Below, piece after piece: positions 7,256 to 16,754 of a stretch of 64,000 nt of DNA. The first letter of the stretch is position 1. The number at the start of each line of letters is the position of its first letter. The translations under genes and the position numbers were made by a program. The stretch is from Zoogloea oryzae (GTDB lineage: Bacteria > Pseudomonadota > Gammaproteobacteria > Burkholderiales > Rhodocyclaceae): contig NZ_BSPX01000014.1 in assembly GCF_030161255.1 (NCBI RefSeq), positions 1 through 64,000 on the forward strand. The letters run 5' to 3'. Under the pieces are notes generated by a model. The model was not told the DNA's origin. It did no database searches and was given only the letters and a program-made list of their open reading frames with translations.

Positions 7256-10033
7256 ATGTCCGCTCTCATCGACGCCCTGCGCCAACGGCTGCCCGCCCAC
7301 CGCGTGATTACCGACGAACTGCGCCGCCTTGCCTACGGCACCGACGGCAGCTTCTATCGCCTGATCCCCGAGGTCGTGGCGGAGGTGGAAGACGAAAACG
7401 AAGTGCGCGACGTGGTGGAGCTGGCCCGCACCCACAGCCGGCCGGTCACCTTCCGCGCCGCCGGCACCAGCCTTTGCGGGCAGGCCGTCACCGATGGGGT
7501 GCTGGTGCTGCTGGGCGAAGGCCTCGCCACCTGCCGCATCGCCCCGGACGGCGCCACCGTCAAGGTCGGCCCGGCCATCGTCGGCGCCGAGGTGAATCGC
7601 CGCCTCGCCCCCCTGGGCCGCAAGATCGGCCCCGATCCCGCGTCGATCAACGCCGCCAAGATCGGTGGGATCGCCGCCAACAACAGCTCCGGCATGTGCT
7701 GCGGCACCGCCCAGAACAGCTACCGCACCCTCGCCTCGATCCGCGTGCTGCTGGCCGACGGCACCGTGCTCGACACCGGCGACGCCGCCAGCCGCAACGC
7801 CTTCCACGCCAGCCACGGGATGCTCCTCGACAGCCTCGCCCGGCTCTCCGACGAGGTGCGCGCCAACCACGCGCTGGCCGAGCGCATCCGCACCAAATAC
7901 AAGATCAAGAACACCACCGGCTACAGCCTCAACGCGCTGGTGGATTACTCCGACCCGATCGACATCCTGTCGCACCTGATGATCGGCTCGGAAGGCACCC
8001 TCGGCTTCATCTCCGAAGTCACCTACCAGACCGTGCCCGAATACGCCCACAAGGCCAGCGCGCTGGTGTTCTTCGCCGACATGGAGACCGCCTGCCGCGC
8101 GGTGGTCGGCCTCAAGCAACAGCCGGTGGATGCGGTCGAGCTGCTCGACCGCGCCTCCCTGCGCGCCGTGGCCGACAAGCCGGGCATGCCGCCGCTCCTC
8201 AAGACCCTGGCCGACGGCGCCACCGCGCTGCTGATCGAGACCCGCGCGCCGGACGCCCCCGATCTCCAGCGCCGCATCGACGCCGTGCTGGCCGAGCTCG
8301 CCCCCTACCCGCTGATCGAAGCCCCCTCCTTCACCACCAACCCGGCCGAGATCGACCGCCTGTGGAACGTGCGCAAGGGCACCTTCCCGGCCGTGGGCGC
8401 GGTGCGCAAGCCCGGCACCACCGTCATCATCGAGGACGTGGCCGTAGCGGTGCCGGATCTCGCCGCCGCCTGCCTGGATCTGCAGCAGCTCTTCGCCAAG
8501 CACGGCTATACCGAAGCCATCATCTTCGGCCACGCGCTGGAGGGGAACGTCCACTTCGTGTTCACCCAGGATTTCGGCATCGAGTCCGAAGTCGCCCGCT
8601 ACGCCGCCTTCATGGACGACGTGTGCGCGATGCTGGTCGAGAAGTACGACGGCTCGCTGAAGGCCGAGCACGGCACCGGCCGCAACATGGCGCCCTTCGT
8701 CGAGCTCGAATGGGGCACCCAGGCCTACGGCCTGATGAAGGAGATCAAGGCCCTGTTCGACCCGGAAGGCCTGCTCAACCCCGGCGTGATCATCAACGAC
8801 GATCCCCAGGCCCACCTCAAGCACCTCAAGCCCATGCCCGCCGCCGGCCAGCTCTACGCGCCGGTGGATCGCTGCATCGAATGCGGCTTCTGCGAGCCCC
8901 AGTGCCCGTCCCACGGCCTCACCCTGTCGCCGCGCCAGCGCATCGTCGGCTGGCGCGAGCTCTCGCGCCGCCAGGCCGCCGGCGAGGCGCCGGGCCAGCT
9001 GGGCGAGGATTACCTCTACATGGGCCTCGACACCTGCGCCACCTGCGGGCTGTGCTCCACCGCCTGCCCGGTGGGCATCGAGACCGGCGCCCTGACCCGC
9101 GCCGTGCGCGGCGAGAACCTCTCCGGCGTGGCCCGCCAGCTGGGCAAGCTCGCTGCGGATCACTTCGGCGCCACCCAGGCCCTGGCCCGCACCGCGCTCA
9201 AGGCCGGGCATCTGGCCGAAGCCATCGTCGGGCCCAAGGCCCTCGGGCGCCTCACCGGCGGCAAGTGGAAGGAAGGCATGCCCACGCCGCAGCCCCTCAC
9301 CTACCGCGCCACCCGCAGCGACGGCGACAAGGTGGTGTACTTCCCCACCTGCGCCGGCCGGATGTTCGGCGCCGACACGCCCGAGCACGCTCTCTCGGCC
9401 ACTGTCATCCGCGTGCTGGAACGCGCCGGCTACGCCCCGATCATCCCCGAAGGCGTCAACGAGCTGTGCTGCGGCCAGTCCTTCGCCAGCAAGGGCATGG
9501 CCGACGACGCCGACCGCAAGTCGGCCCAGCTCGAAGCCGCGCTACGCAAGGCCAGCGACAACGGCAAGTACCCCATCGTGCTCGACGCCAGCGCCTGCAG
9601 CCTGCGCATGAAGACCTTCCTCGCCGAACGCCTGCCGGTGTTCGATCTGGTGGAGTTTGCCCACGACGCGCTGCTGCCGCGCCTGATGCTCCAGAAGAAG
9701 TCCGACCCGGTGCTGATCCACCTCAACTGCTCGGCCCGCCGCATGGGCTTCGAGGGCAAGTTGAAGCAGCTCGCCGCCGCCTGCGCCGTGCAACCCGTGA
9801 TGCCGCCCGAAGTGAAGTGCTGCGGGTTCGGCGGCGACCGGGGCTTCGTGGTGCCGGAGCTCAACGCCCACGCCCTTCGCAAGCTCGAGGTGCCCGCCGG
9901 CTGCTGCGGCGGCTATTCGAGCAACCAGACCTGCGAGATCGGCCTCACCAACGCCACCGGACTGCCCTACCGCTCCATCGTCCATCTGCTCGACGAATGC
10001 AGCGAGGAGGCCGCGCGCCTCGCCACCTGCTGA
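7256..10033 (+). CDS. dld-II: FAD- and Fe-S-dependent D-lactate dehydrogenase (Dld-II type)
   Basis: A 925-residue fusion. Residues about 1-230 form a PCMH-type FAD-binding domain (GTSLCGQAVTDGVLV, IGGIAANNSSGMCCG). About 240-510 is the FAD-linked oxidase C-terminal domain ending in FDPEGLLNPGVI. About 535-610 has two [4Fe-4S] motifs, CIECGFCEPQCP and CATCGLCSTACP. The end (about 700-925) is a CCG domain pair (CCGQS, CCGFGGD). This architecture matches the NAD-independent D-lactate dehydrogenase Dld-II found beside lldP and lldEFG in other proteobacteria. A GGGAGG ribosome site precedes the ATG. With LutACB it would let the cell oxidise both lactate isomers. A glycolate or other 2-hydroxyacid oxidase remains possible, but the neighbours favour D-lactate. 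Confidence 0.9.
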   Translation: MSALIDALRQRLPAHRVITDELRRLAYGTDGSFYRLIPEVVAEVEDENEVRDVVELARTHSRPVTFRAAGTSLCGQAVTDGVLVLLGEGLATCRIAPDGATVKVGPAIVGAEVNRRLAPLGRKIGPDPASINAAKIGGIAANNSSGMCCGTAQNSYRTLASIRVLLADGTVLDTGDAASRNAFHASHGMLLDSLARLSDEVRANHALAERIRTKYKIKNTTGYSLNALVDYSDPIDILSHLMIGSEGTLGFISEVTYQTVPEYAHKASALVFFADMETACRAVVGLKQQPVDAVELLDRASLRAVADKPGMPPLLKTLADGATALLIETRAPDAPDLQRRIDAVLAELAPYPLIEAPSFTTNPAEIDRLWNVRKGTFPAVGAVRKPGTTVIIEDVAVAVPDLAAACLDLQQLFAKHGYTEAIIFGHALEGNVHFVFTQDFGIESEVARYAAFMDDVCAMLVEKYDGSLKAEHGTGRNMAPFVELEWGTQAYGLMKEIKALFDPEGLLNPGVIINDDPQAHLKHLKPMPAAGQLYAPVDRCIECGFCEPQCPSHGLTLSPRQRIVGWRELSRRQAAGEAPGQLGEDYLYMGLDTCATCGLCSTACPVGIETGALTRAVRGENLSGVARQLGKLAADHFGATQALARTALKAGHLAEAIVGPKALGRLTGGKWKEGMPTPQPLTYRATRSDGDKVVYFPTCAGRMFGADTPEHALSATVIRVLERAGYAPIIPEGVNELCCGQSFASKGMADDADRKSAQLEAALRKASDNGKYPIVLDASACSLRMKTFLAERLPVFDLVEFAHDALLPRLMLQKKSDPVLIHLNCSARRMGFEGKLKQLAAACAVQPVMPPEVKCCGFGGDRGFVVPELNAHALRKLEVPAGCCGGYSSNQTCEIGLTNATGLPYRSIVHLLDECSEEAARLATC

Positions 10034-10105
10034 TCCCCGGACACCGAAAGAACCCGTCTCACCCCAATCCGAAACACCCGCATTCACCAAAGGAGGAAAC
10101 ACCGA

Positions 10106-11752
10106 ATGCAAACCTGGATGCAGATTTACGACCCCGCGGGCAACCTATGGTTGTCGTCGCTGGTCGCCGCGCTGCCGATCATCTTCTTCTTCGTGGCCCT
10201 CGCGGTGCTGCGGATGAAGGGGCACATCGCCGGCACCATCACCGTCGCCATCGCCCTGGCGGTGGCCATCTTCTTCTACAAGATGCCGGTGGAAATGGCA
10301 TTGGCGTCGGCCGGCTACGGCTTCCTGTACGGCCTGTGGCCCATCGCGTGGATCATCATCGCGGCGGTGTTCCTCTACAAGATCACCGTCAAGACCGGGC
10401 AGTTCGACATCATCCGGGCCTCGGTGGTGTCGATCACCGATGACCAGCGCCTGCAGATGCTGCTCGTCGGCTTCTCCTTCGGCGCCTTCCTCGAAGGTGC
10501 GGCCGGCTTTGGCGCCCCGGTGGCGATCACCGCCGCGCTGCTGGTGGGCCTGGGCTTCAACCCCCTGTACGCCGCGGGCCTGTGCCTCATCGCCAACACC
10601 GCCCCGGTGGCCTTCGGCGCCATGGGCATCCCCATCATCGTGGGCGGTCAGGTGACCGGCATCGACCCGTTCAAGATCGGCCAGATGGCCGGCCGTCAGC
10701 TGCCGCTGCTGTCCGTCATCGTCCCGTTCTGGCTCGTCGCCATGATGGACGGCTGGCGCGGCATCAAGGAAACCTGGCCGGCGATCATCGTGGCTGGCCT
10801 GAGCTTCGCCGTCACCCAGTTCTTCACCGCCAACTACATCGGACCTGAGCTGCCGGACATCACCTCCGCGCTGGTCAGCCTGATCTGCCTCACCGTGTTC
10901 CTGAAGAACTGGAAGCCGAAGCGCATCTTCCGTTTCGACAACAAGGCCAACGCCGAGCGCCCCGCCGAGAAGCACTATGAGTTCGGTCAGATCGCCAAGG
11001 CCTGGTCGCCCTTCCTGATCCTGACCGTCATGGTCACCATCTGGAGCCTCAAGCCCTTCAAGGCCCTGTTCGCCAAGGACGGCCCGCTGTACTCGCTGGT
11101 GTTCCAGTTCCCGGTGCCGATGCTCGACAAGCTGGTCATCAAGATGGAACCCATCGTCGCCAAGGCCACGCCTTACGCCGCGGTGTACAAGCTCGACATC
11201 CTCTCCGCCACCGGCACCGCGATCTTCCTGGCCGCGCTGATCACCATGGTCGTGCTGGGCATGCGCACCAGCGAAGCCGCCAAGACCCTGAAGGAAACCG
11301 TGATCGAGCTGAAGCGCCCGATCTACTCCATCGGGATGGTGCTGGCCTTCGCCTTCGTGGCCAACTACTCCGGCCTGTCCGCCACCCTGGCCCTGCTGCT
11401 GGCCGGTACCGGCGTGCTGTTCCCGTTCTTCTCGCCCTTCCTGGGCTGGCTGGGCGTGTTCCTCACCGGCTCCGACACGTCGTCCAACGCGCTGTTCTGC
11501 TCGCTGCAGGCCACCACCGCGCATCAGGTCGGCGTCTCCGACACCCTGCTGGTGGCGGCCAACACCACCGGCGGCGTGACCGGCAAGATGATCTCCCCGC
11601 AGTCCATCGCCGTCGCCTGCGCGGCCGTCGGGCTGGTCGGCAAGGAATCGGATCTGTTCCGCTTCACCCTCAAGCACAGCCTGATGTTTGCCGCCATGGT
11701 GGGCATCATCACCACGCTGCAGGCCTACGTGTTCACCTGGATGATCCCGTAA
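10106..11752 (+). CDS. lctP: Lactate permease LctP/LldP
   Basis: A 548-residue polytopic inner-membrane protein with about 12-14 hydrophobic segments and the family hallmarks EGAAGFGAPVAITAALLVGLG and FLTGSDTSSNALFCSLQ. It imports lactate (and probably glycolate) by proton symport and supplies the LutABC and Dld enzymes encoded just upstream. AAAGGAGGA at 10090-10098 is a strong ribosome site. The gene is the last of the lactate cluster and is followed by a clear terminator. Its last 57 codons, with the terminator, exist a second time at 16943-17199 as a truncated relic. Confidence 0.95.
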   Translation: MQTWMQIYDPAGNLWLSSLVAALPIIFFFVALAVLRMKGHIAGTITVAIALAVAIFFYKMPVEMALASAGYGFLYGLWPIAWIIIAAVFLYKITVKTGQFDIIRASVVSITDDQRLQMLLVGFSFGAFLEGAAGFGAPVAITAALLVGLGFNPLYAAGLCLIANTAPVAFGAMGIPIIVGGQVTGIDPFKIGQMAGRQLPLLSVIVPFWLVAMMDGWRGIKETWPAIIVAGLSFAVTQFFTANYIGPELPDITSALVSLICLTVFLKNWKPKRIFRFDNKANAERPAEKHYEFGQIAKAWSPFLILTVMVTIWSLKPFKALFAKDGPLYSLVFQFPVPMLDKLVIKMEPIVAKATPYAAVYKLDILSATGTAIFLAALITMVVLGMRTSEAAKTLKETVIELKRPIYSIGMVLAFAFVANYSGLSATLALLLAGTGVLFPFFSPFLGWLGVFLTGSDTSSNALFCSLQATTAHQVGVSDTLLVAANTTGGVTGKMISPQSIAVACAAVGLVGKESDLFRFTLKHSLMFAAMVGIITTLQAYVFTWMIP

Positions 11753-11837
11753 GCCAAGCACGACAAGTTTCAGGATGGGGATTGCGTTCCCCTGGGAGCC
11801 TCGACGGCGGCCGGAGAAATCCGGTCGCCGTTTTTTT
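11581..11837 (+). repeat. Direct repeat copy 1: 3' end of lctP plus terminator (257 bp)
   Basis: This segment is repeated without gaps at 16943-17199 (offset 5362). I count six substitutions in 257 positions, about 97.7 percent identity. Four are in the coding part and all are synonymous third-base changes; two are in the region after the stop. Confidence 0.95.
11805..11837 (+). terminator. Rho-independent terminator of lctP
   Basis: CGGCGGCCGG and CCGGTCGCCG form a 10-bp stem with one G-U pair around an AGAAAT loop, followed directly by seven T residues. Confidence 0.92.
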
Positions 11838-12002
11838 CATCCCGCTCCGGCAAGGCGGCGCCCCACCGGTCGTCGCACCACCCGGCCACTTTGCCGGGCT
11901 AAACCTTGCTGGATCGCCCGCCGATACAGCAAGATGTTAAGACTCGCCCCCCCGGCGCGGCGGTCCGCCAAACCGCGATCCGGTTCAGCCCTGGGAGATT
12001 TC

Positions 12003-12062
12003 ATGATTCCGTTCCGCCCGCCCTGCAACGCGGCTGGTTGCTCGCGGCGGGCATCTGCCTGA
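12003..12062 (+). CDS. Possible short leader ORF before the hemerythrin-PAS kinase
   Basis: A GGGAG Shine-Dalgarno sequence at 11993-11997 stands in front of an ATG that opens a 19-codon frame, ending in TGA at 12060-12062, only 7 bases before the ATG of the large kinase. The kinase itself has no visible ribosome site, so translation may begin here and restart downstream. The peptide (MIPFRPPCNAAGC...) has no recognisable features. This could equally be chance; codon-level conservation in relatives would decide. Confidence 0.25.
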   Translation: MIPFRPPCNAAGCSRRASA

Positions 12063-12069
12063 ACCCGAC

Positions 12070-15036
12070 ATGCAAGCCATCGATATCTTTCCGTGGAACG
12101 ATAGTTTCGAGACGGGGCTGACCGACATCGATCAGCAGCACCGTCAACTCGTCGCGCTCCTCAATCTGCTGGCCAGTCAGGTCGCCTACAAAAGCGACGG
12201 CGCCCAGCTCAGGCACATCCTCGACGAGCTGATGCGCTACACCGTGTATCACTTCCAGACCGAAGAGCACATCTGGCACAGCCATGTGGCCGGAACCGAG
12301 GAGGAGATCCGCCACCGGCAGGTGCACGCCGGCTTCATCGACACCATCCGCGGCCTCATCGATCAACAGTCGGTCAGGCCCCTCGACGAGCTGGTGCAGG
12401 AAACCCTCGCGTTTCTCGCCAGCTGGCTCGCATCGCACATCCTCGAATCCGACAAGCGCATGGCCTTCACCGTGCAGGCGATCCACGCCGGCCTGCCGCC
12501 CGATCAGGCCCGACGTCAGGCCGCCGAGCGGATGAGCGGTGAAACGCAGACGTGGATCAACCTGATCCTGACCATCTACCGCACCCTGGCGACCAACACC
12601 GTCAATCTGATGCGCGAGATCGCCCGACACAAGGTGGCCAACGACGCCCTGAGCGCCAGCGAAGTGCGCTATCACGCCACCATCGACGCGGCGCCCGTGC
12701 CGATGGCGCTGAACGACGACAGCGGAAACATCACCTACCTCAATGCGGCCTTCACCCACGCCTTCGGCTACACGCACGACGACATCCCGACGCTCCGGGC
12801 GTGGTGGAACCACGCCTACCCCGATCCGGACTATTGCCGGCACGTCATCACAGCCTGGACGGAGCGGCTGGAAACGTCGAGACGCGACGGCACGGCGTTT
12901 GTGCCCCTGGAGGTCCGGCTGCTGACCAAGGATGGCCGCCAGCGCACCGTGATGGTCTCGGCGTCGTCGCTCAATGTCGTGGCGGACAGCCTCCACCTCG
13001 TCACGCTGTACGACATCACCGAACGGGAGCAGGCCGAACAGCAACTACGCGAATCCCATCTCCTCCTGCAGACCGTCATCAACAACGTGCCGATGCGGGT
13101 GTTCTGGAAGGACCGGGACCTGCGCTACCTGGGCTGCAATCCGCCGTTTGCCCGCGACGCCGGCAAGTCATCGCCCGAAGAGCTCCTCGGCAAGGACGAC
13201 TACCAGATGGGTTGGTCAGCCCAGGCCGGCCTGTACCAGGCCGACGACCGCTCGGTCATGGATTCGGGCCACGCCAAGCTGTCCTACGAAGAACCCCAGA
13301 CCACCCCGGACGGCGCCACGATCTGGCTGCAGACCGCCAAGGTGCCGCTGCGCAACGTGGCCAACGAGATCATCGGGATCGTCGGCGTCTACGACGACAT
13401 CACCGAACGCAAGCTCGCACAGGATTCCCTCCGGCAGAGTCAGGAGCGTCTGCGCCTCGCCCTCAGCGCGGCCCGCCAGGAATGGTTCGATGTCACCGTG
13501 GAGACCGGCGAGGTCAATGTCGGCCCGACCTACGCCCAGCTGCTGGGTTACGAGCCAGACGAGTTCGAGACCAATCTGGACAACTGGCTGGCCCACGTCC
13601 ACCCGGACGACCGGCCCGGCCTGCTGGCGCTGTTCGCCGATGGACACCCCACCGACCAGACCATCGAAGTGGAATATCGGCGCATGACGAAATCCGGCGA
13701 CTGGATCTGGTTCCACGCGGTGGGCAAGGTGATCGAGCGCGACGCCCGCGGCTACCCCAACCGGATCGCCGGCATCAACATGGACGTGACCGAACGCAAG
13801 CGCGCCGAGGAAGAACTGGCCCGCCATCGCCAGAACCTCGAAAACCTCGTCGAGGAACGCACCCAGCAGCTCATGGAGGCCAAGTCCGCGGCCGAAGCGG
13901 CCAACGTCGCCAAGAGCGCGTTCCTGGCCAACATGTCCCACGAGATCCGCACCCCGCTCAACGCGATCACCGGCCTCGCCCACCTCATCCGCAAGGGCGG
14001 CCTGGCGCCGGATCAGATCGAACACATGAACAAGCTGGAGGGCGCGGGCGAACACCTCCTGAGCGTGCTCAACGCCATTCTCGATCTCTCCAAGATCGAG
14101 GCTGGCAAGTTCTCGCTCGAAGAGCGCGACGTATGGATCGAAGGCCTCGTCGGCAACGTGAGCTCGATCGTCCGGGAGCGCGCCAACGGCAAGGGCCTGA
14201 CCTTCACCACCGAGGTAGACCGTTTTCCCGATGGCCTGCTCGGCGATCCGACCCGCATCCAGCAGGCCCTGCTCAACTACGCGATCAACGCCATCAAATT
14301 CACCGACCACGGCCATGTCACCCTGCGCGCGAAGCGGATCGGCGACGACGCCCTCGGCACGCTCGTCCGCTTCGAGGTCGAGGACACCGGGATCGGCGTC
14401 GCGCCGGACACCCTCGCCCGCCTCTTCGCCGCGTTCGAGCAGGCCGACTCCACCACCACCCGCCAGTACGGCGGGACAGGCCTCGGCCTCGCCATCACGA
14501 AGCGACTCGCCGCGCTGATGGGCGGCGAGGTGGGCGCATCGAGCACACCCGGCGCAGGCAGCACCTTCTGGTTCACCGCCAGGCTCAAGCAGGGGACGCC
14601 CGAAATCCGTCACGCCGCCACCGCCTCCCCGCAGGACGCCGAGACGATCCTGAAGCAGCGGTTTGCCGGCAGCCGCATCCTCCTTGCCGAGGACGAGCCG
14701 ATCAATCAGGAGATCACCCAGGCGCTGCTCGAAGACGTGGGCCTGTCGGTCGACTTCGCCGACGACGGCCTCGAAGCGATTCAGCGTGTCGAAACCCAGG
14801 CTTACGCATTGATCCTCATGGACATGCAGATGCCAAAGATGGATGGCCTCGACGCAACGCGGCGCATTCGTCAGATGCCCGGAAACCAGCGCACCCCCAT
14901 TCTGGCCATGACCGCCAACGCCTTTGCCGAAGACAAGGCCCGCTGCCTGGAAGCCGGCATGGACGACTTCATCACCAAGCCGGTCGTCCCGGAACGGCTC
15001 TACGCCGCGCTGGCAGAGTGGCTCATGAAGACCTGA
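12070..15036 (+). CDS. Hemerythrin-PAS-PAS-PAS hybrid sensor histidine kinase
   Basis: A 988-residue soluble multidomain sensor. Residues about 10-140 form a bacterial hemerythrin domain, with the ligands suggested by DQQH (24), YHFQTEEH (61-67) and SHILESDK (about 132-140), which would bind a diiron centre and sense O2 or NO. Three PAS/PAC domains follow (about 190-320, 325-455, 460-585, each ending in a DITE/DVTE motif), then a coiled coil, an HisKA domain (NMSHEIRTPLNAI), an HATPase domain (NYAINAIKF, DTGIGV, GGTGLGLAI) and a receiver domain (ILLAEDEPIN, LMDMQMPKMDG, DFITKP). No membrane span is visible. It lies just after the lactate genes, but nothing shows that it controls them. No partner regulator is adjacent; the diguanylate cyclase next door is convergent. 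Confidence 0.9.
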   Translation: MQAIDIFPWNDSFETGLTDIDQQHRQLVALLNLLASQVAYKSDGAQLRHILDELMRYTVYHFQTEEHIWHSHVAGTEEEIRHRQVHAGFIDTIRGLIDQQSVRPLDELVQETLAFLASWLASHILESDKRMAFTVQAIHAGLPPDQARRQAAERMSGETQTWINLILTIYRTLATNTVNLMREIARHKVANDALSASEVRYHATIDAAPVPMALNDDSGNITYLNAAFTHAFGYTHDDIPTLRAWWNHAYPDPDYCRHVITAWTERLETSRRDGTAFVPLEVRLLTKDGRQRTVMVSASSLNVVADSLHLVTLYDITEREQAEQQLRESHLLLQTVINNVPMRVFWKDRDLRYLGCNPPFARDAGKSSPEELLGKDDYQMGWSAQAGLYQADDRSVMDSGHAKLSYEEPQTTPDGATIWLQTAKVPLRNVANEIIGIVGVYDDITERKLAQDSLRQSQERLRLALSAARQEWFDVTVETGEVNVGPTYAQLLGYEPDEFETNLDNWLAHVHPDDRPGLLALFADGHPTDQTIEVEYRRMTKSGDWIWFHAVGKVIERDARGYPNRIAGINMDVTERKRAEEELARHRQNLENLVEERTQQLMEAKSAAEAANVAKSAFLANMSHEIRTPLNAITGLAHLIRKGGLAPDQIEHMNKLEGAGEHLLSVLNAILDLSKIEAGKFSLEERDVWIEGLVGNVSSIVRERANGKGLTFTTEVDRFPDGLLGDPTRIQQALLNYAINAIKFTDHGHVTLRAKRIGDDALGTLVRFEVEDTGIGVAPDTLARLFAAFEQADSTTTRQYGGTGLGLAITKRLAALMGGEVGASSTPGAGSTFWFTARLKQGTPEIRHAATASPQDAETILKQRFAGSRILLAEDEPINQEITQALLEDVGLSVDFADDGLEAIQRVETQAYALILMDMQMPKMDGLDATRRIRQMPGNQRTPILAMTANAFAEDKARCLEAGMDDFITKPVVPERLYAALAEWLMKT

Positions 15037-15074
15037 CGTATGGCAGAGACGACGACGGGCGCATCCCGCCCCTG

Positions 15075-16091
15075 CTAGGCGCAGCTGGAAAGGCCGCCAG
15101 GCCGCGTCTCGCCGTGATGCTGCCGCTTGACCCGGTACATCCGCCGGTCGGCGGTCTCGAGCAGACTATCCACGTCCAACCCGTCTGCCGGCAGCTCAGC
15201 CTTGCCGACGCTTGCGCTCAGGGCATACGAACGGCCTTCGAACTGCAGTGGCCGCGCGATCTCATCCTCGATCCGGTGCATCAGCATCTCTCCCCCTTCG
15301 GGCAGATCAACCGGCGAGAAGATCATCCCGAACTCGTCGCCCCCGAGACGGGCAACGGTGTCGGATTCCCGCGCACAGGCGGTGAGGCGACGGGCGACCT
15401 CCATGATCGCGGCGTCCCCCACCCGATGCCCGTAGGAATCGTTGAGGTGTTTCAGCCCGTCCATGTCGATCATCAGCACGCTGGCCGGGCGCTTGTCCCG
15501 CCGGTGCAGCGCCAGCGTATTGCGCAGCCGCTCGATGTAGAACGCCCGGTTGGCCAGCCCCGTCATGGCGTCGTGGGTGGCCTTGTAGAACAGCTCATCG
15601 ACGTTGTACTTCGCCGCGAAATACATCACTGCGCCCACCACCTCCGACAGCAGACGCAGCGCCCGCACGTCCACATCGCGGAACTTGTCCGGCTGCCGCG
15701 ACATCGCCTTCAGCACGCCCACCGCTTCACCCTCATGCCGGAGCGGCACCACGATCATCGACCGCAGCCCCACCGCGCGGCACGCGTCCCGGTCGACCCG
15801 CGGATCGCTCTCCGAATCCCGGCAATGCAGGATCTCGCCGGATCTCACGCACAGGCAGGACAAGCTCTCCCCTACCTTCAAGCGCAAACCCAACTGGCTG
15901 GCAGCGATGCCCGCGCCAGCCCGATAGACCATCTCTTCGCCATCGGCGAGCTCGATGGCGGCACCATCCGCCTCAATCAGCCCCAGCGTACGCTCGACCA
16001 CCAAGGCCATCGTTGCGGTCAGATCCAGCCCAAGCCGGGCGATCTCGGCCTGGATGGCAATGATGTCCAGCAACTGCTCTTTTGAAGGCAT
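15075..16091 (-). CDS. GAF-GGDEF diguanylate cyclase
   Basis: A 338-residue protein with an N-terminal GAF-type sensor domain (about residues 20-160) and a C-terminal GGDEF domain (about 175-325). The active site reads RLGGDEF. An RxxD motif (RESD) sits exactly five residues upstream of GGDEF, which is the inhibitory I-site that binds c-di-GMP, so product feedback is expected. It should make c-di-GMP from two GTP in response to a small ligand bound by the GAF domain. There is no membrane segment. I chose the ATG at 16091, with a GAGAGA ribosome-site-like stretch before it. A GTG at 16136 would add 15 residues that look like promoter sequence. It is convergent with the upstream hybrid kinase, with only 38 bases between the stops. 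Confidence 0.9.
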   Translation of the reverse strand: MPSKEQLLDIIAIQAEIARLGLDLTATMALVVERTLGLIEADGAAIELADGEEMVYRAGAGIAASQLGLRLKVGESLSCLCVRSGEILHCRDSESDPRVDRDACRAVGLRSMIVVPLRHEGEAVGVLKAMSRQPDKFRDVDVRALRLLSEVVGAVMYFAAKYNVDELFYKATHDAMTGLANRAFYIERLRNTLALHRRDKRPASVLMIDMDGLKHLNDSYGHRVGDAAIMEVARRLTACARESDTVARLGGDEFGMIFSPVDLPEGGEMLMHRIEDEIARPLQFEGRSYALSASVGKAELPADGLDVDSLLETADRRMYRVKRQHHGETRPGGLSSCA

Positions 16092-16344
16092 GCGCAATCT
16101 CTCGACGGCAAGGCTTTTTGTATGAAAACTATACACCTTTAGTCATAGAGGGAACTTGATAAGTCTCTAATGTGTCAGGGATTCACGACACTCTTGCGGT
16201 CGCCGCCGCGTACGATCCATCGACACGACCGGCTCGCCCGATGGATCAGTTTTGGCAGACGCAGGGGCCCTGCCATTAATCGGCGTGATGCAGATGAAGT
16301 CGGGAAAGCGCCGCTTCCAGACACGCCAGACCTACCCGCGCATC

Positions 16345-16405
16345 GCGAGGTCGACACCAACCATGGTCGACCTCGCCGTCGGATCTGAATGTCGACTCCG
16401 ACATT
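16345..16405. other. Two perfect inverted repeats between ynfA-like and GGDEF genes
   Basis: GCGAGGTCGAC (16345-16355) and GTCGACCTCGC (16366-16376) form an 11-bp perfect stem with a 10-base loop. AATGTCG (16388-16394) and CGACATT (16399-16405) form a 7-bp stem with a 4-base loop. Neither is followed by a T-run on either strand. They may end the leftward ynfA-like transcript or bind a regulator of the GGDEF gene. The rest of 16092-16424 shows no gene. Confidence 0.45.
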
Positions 16406-16424
16406 GCGCGTGCCCGCGCGACCT

Positions 16425-16754
16425 TCAGCGCCCCGGCTGCACCACGATCACCCCCATCCCCACCAGCGCGATCACCGCGCCGGCTACATCCCAGCGCGTC
16501 AGCGCGACGCCATCCACAAAGCGCAGCCACAGCAGCGCAACGCCGATGTACATCCCGCCGTAGGCGGCGTAGGTGCGGCCCGCGGCGGTGGGGTGGAGGG
16601 TGAGCAGCCATGCGAACAGGCCGAGGGAAAGCGCCGCCGGCAGCAGCAGGAATGCACTCTTGCCCTGCCGCAGCACGAGCCACGGCAGGTAGCAGCCGAT
16701 GATCTCGGCGAGGGCGGTGACGGCGAAGAGGGCGCTTGCACGTAGCAGGTCCAT
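16425..16754 (-). CDS. YnfA/UPF0060 family small membrane protein
   Basis: A 109-residue protein with four hydrophobic segments, opening MDLLRASALFAVTALAEIIG and containing GRTYAAYGGMYIGVALLWL, a signature of the YnfA (UPF0060) family, which resembles the small multidrug resistance fold. Its role is uncertain; some members have been linked to drug or metal efflux. A GGAG Shine-Dalgarno sequence lies 6 bases before the ATG. It stands alone, with the rearrangement junction of the lctP relic just upstream of it. Confidence 0.88.
   Translation of the reverse strand: MDLLRASALFAVTALAEIIGCYLPWLVLRQGKSAFLLLPAALSLGLFAWLLTLHPTAAGRTYAAYGGMYIGVALLWLRFVDGVALTRWDVAGAVIALVGMGVIVVQPGR

Noticed and set aside
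7474..10443. A 989-codon plus-strand frame (and a 718-codon minus-strand frame) over the D-lactate dehydrogenase gene
   Set aside because: Both are shadows of the dehydrogenase; neither shows family motifs, and the first also runs into lctP.
12552..16085. A 1177-codon plus-strand frame crossing the hybrid kinase and the GGDEF gene
   Set aside because: It overlaps two well-supported genes in another frame or strand and its translation is Arg/Pro-rich low-complexity.
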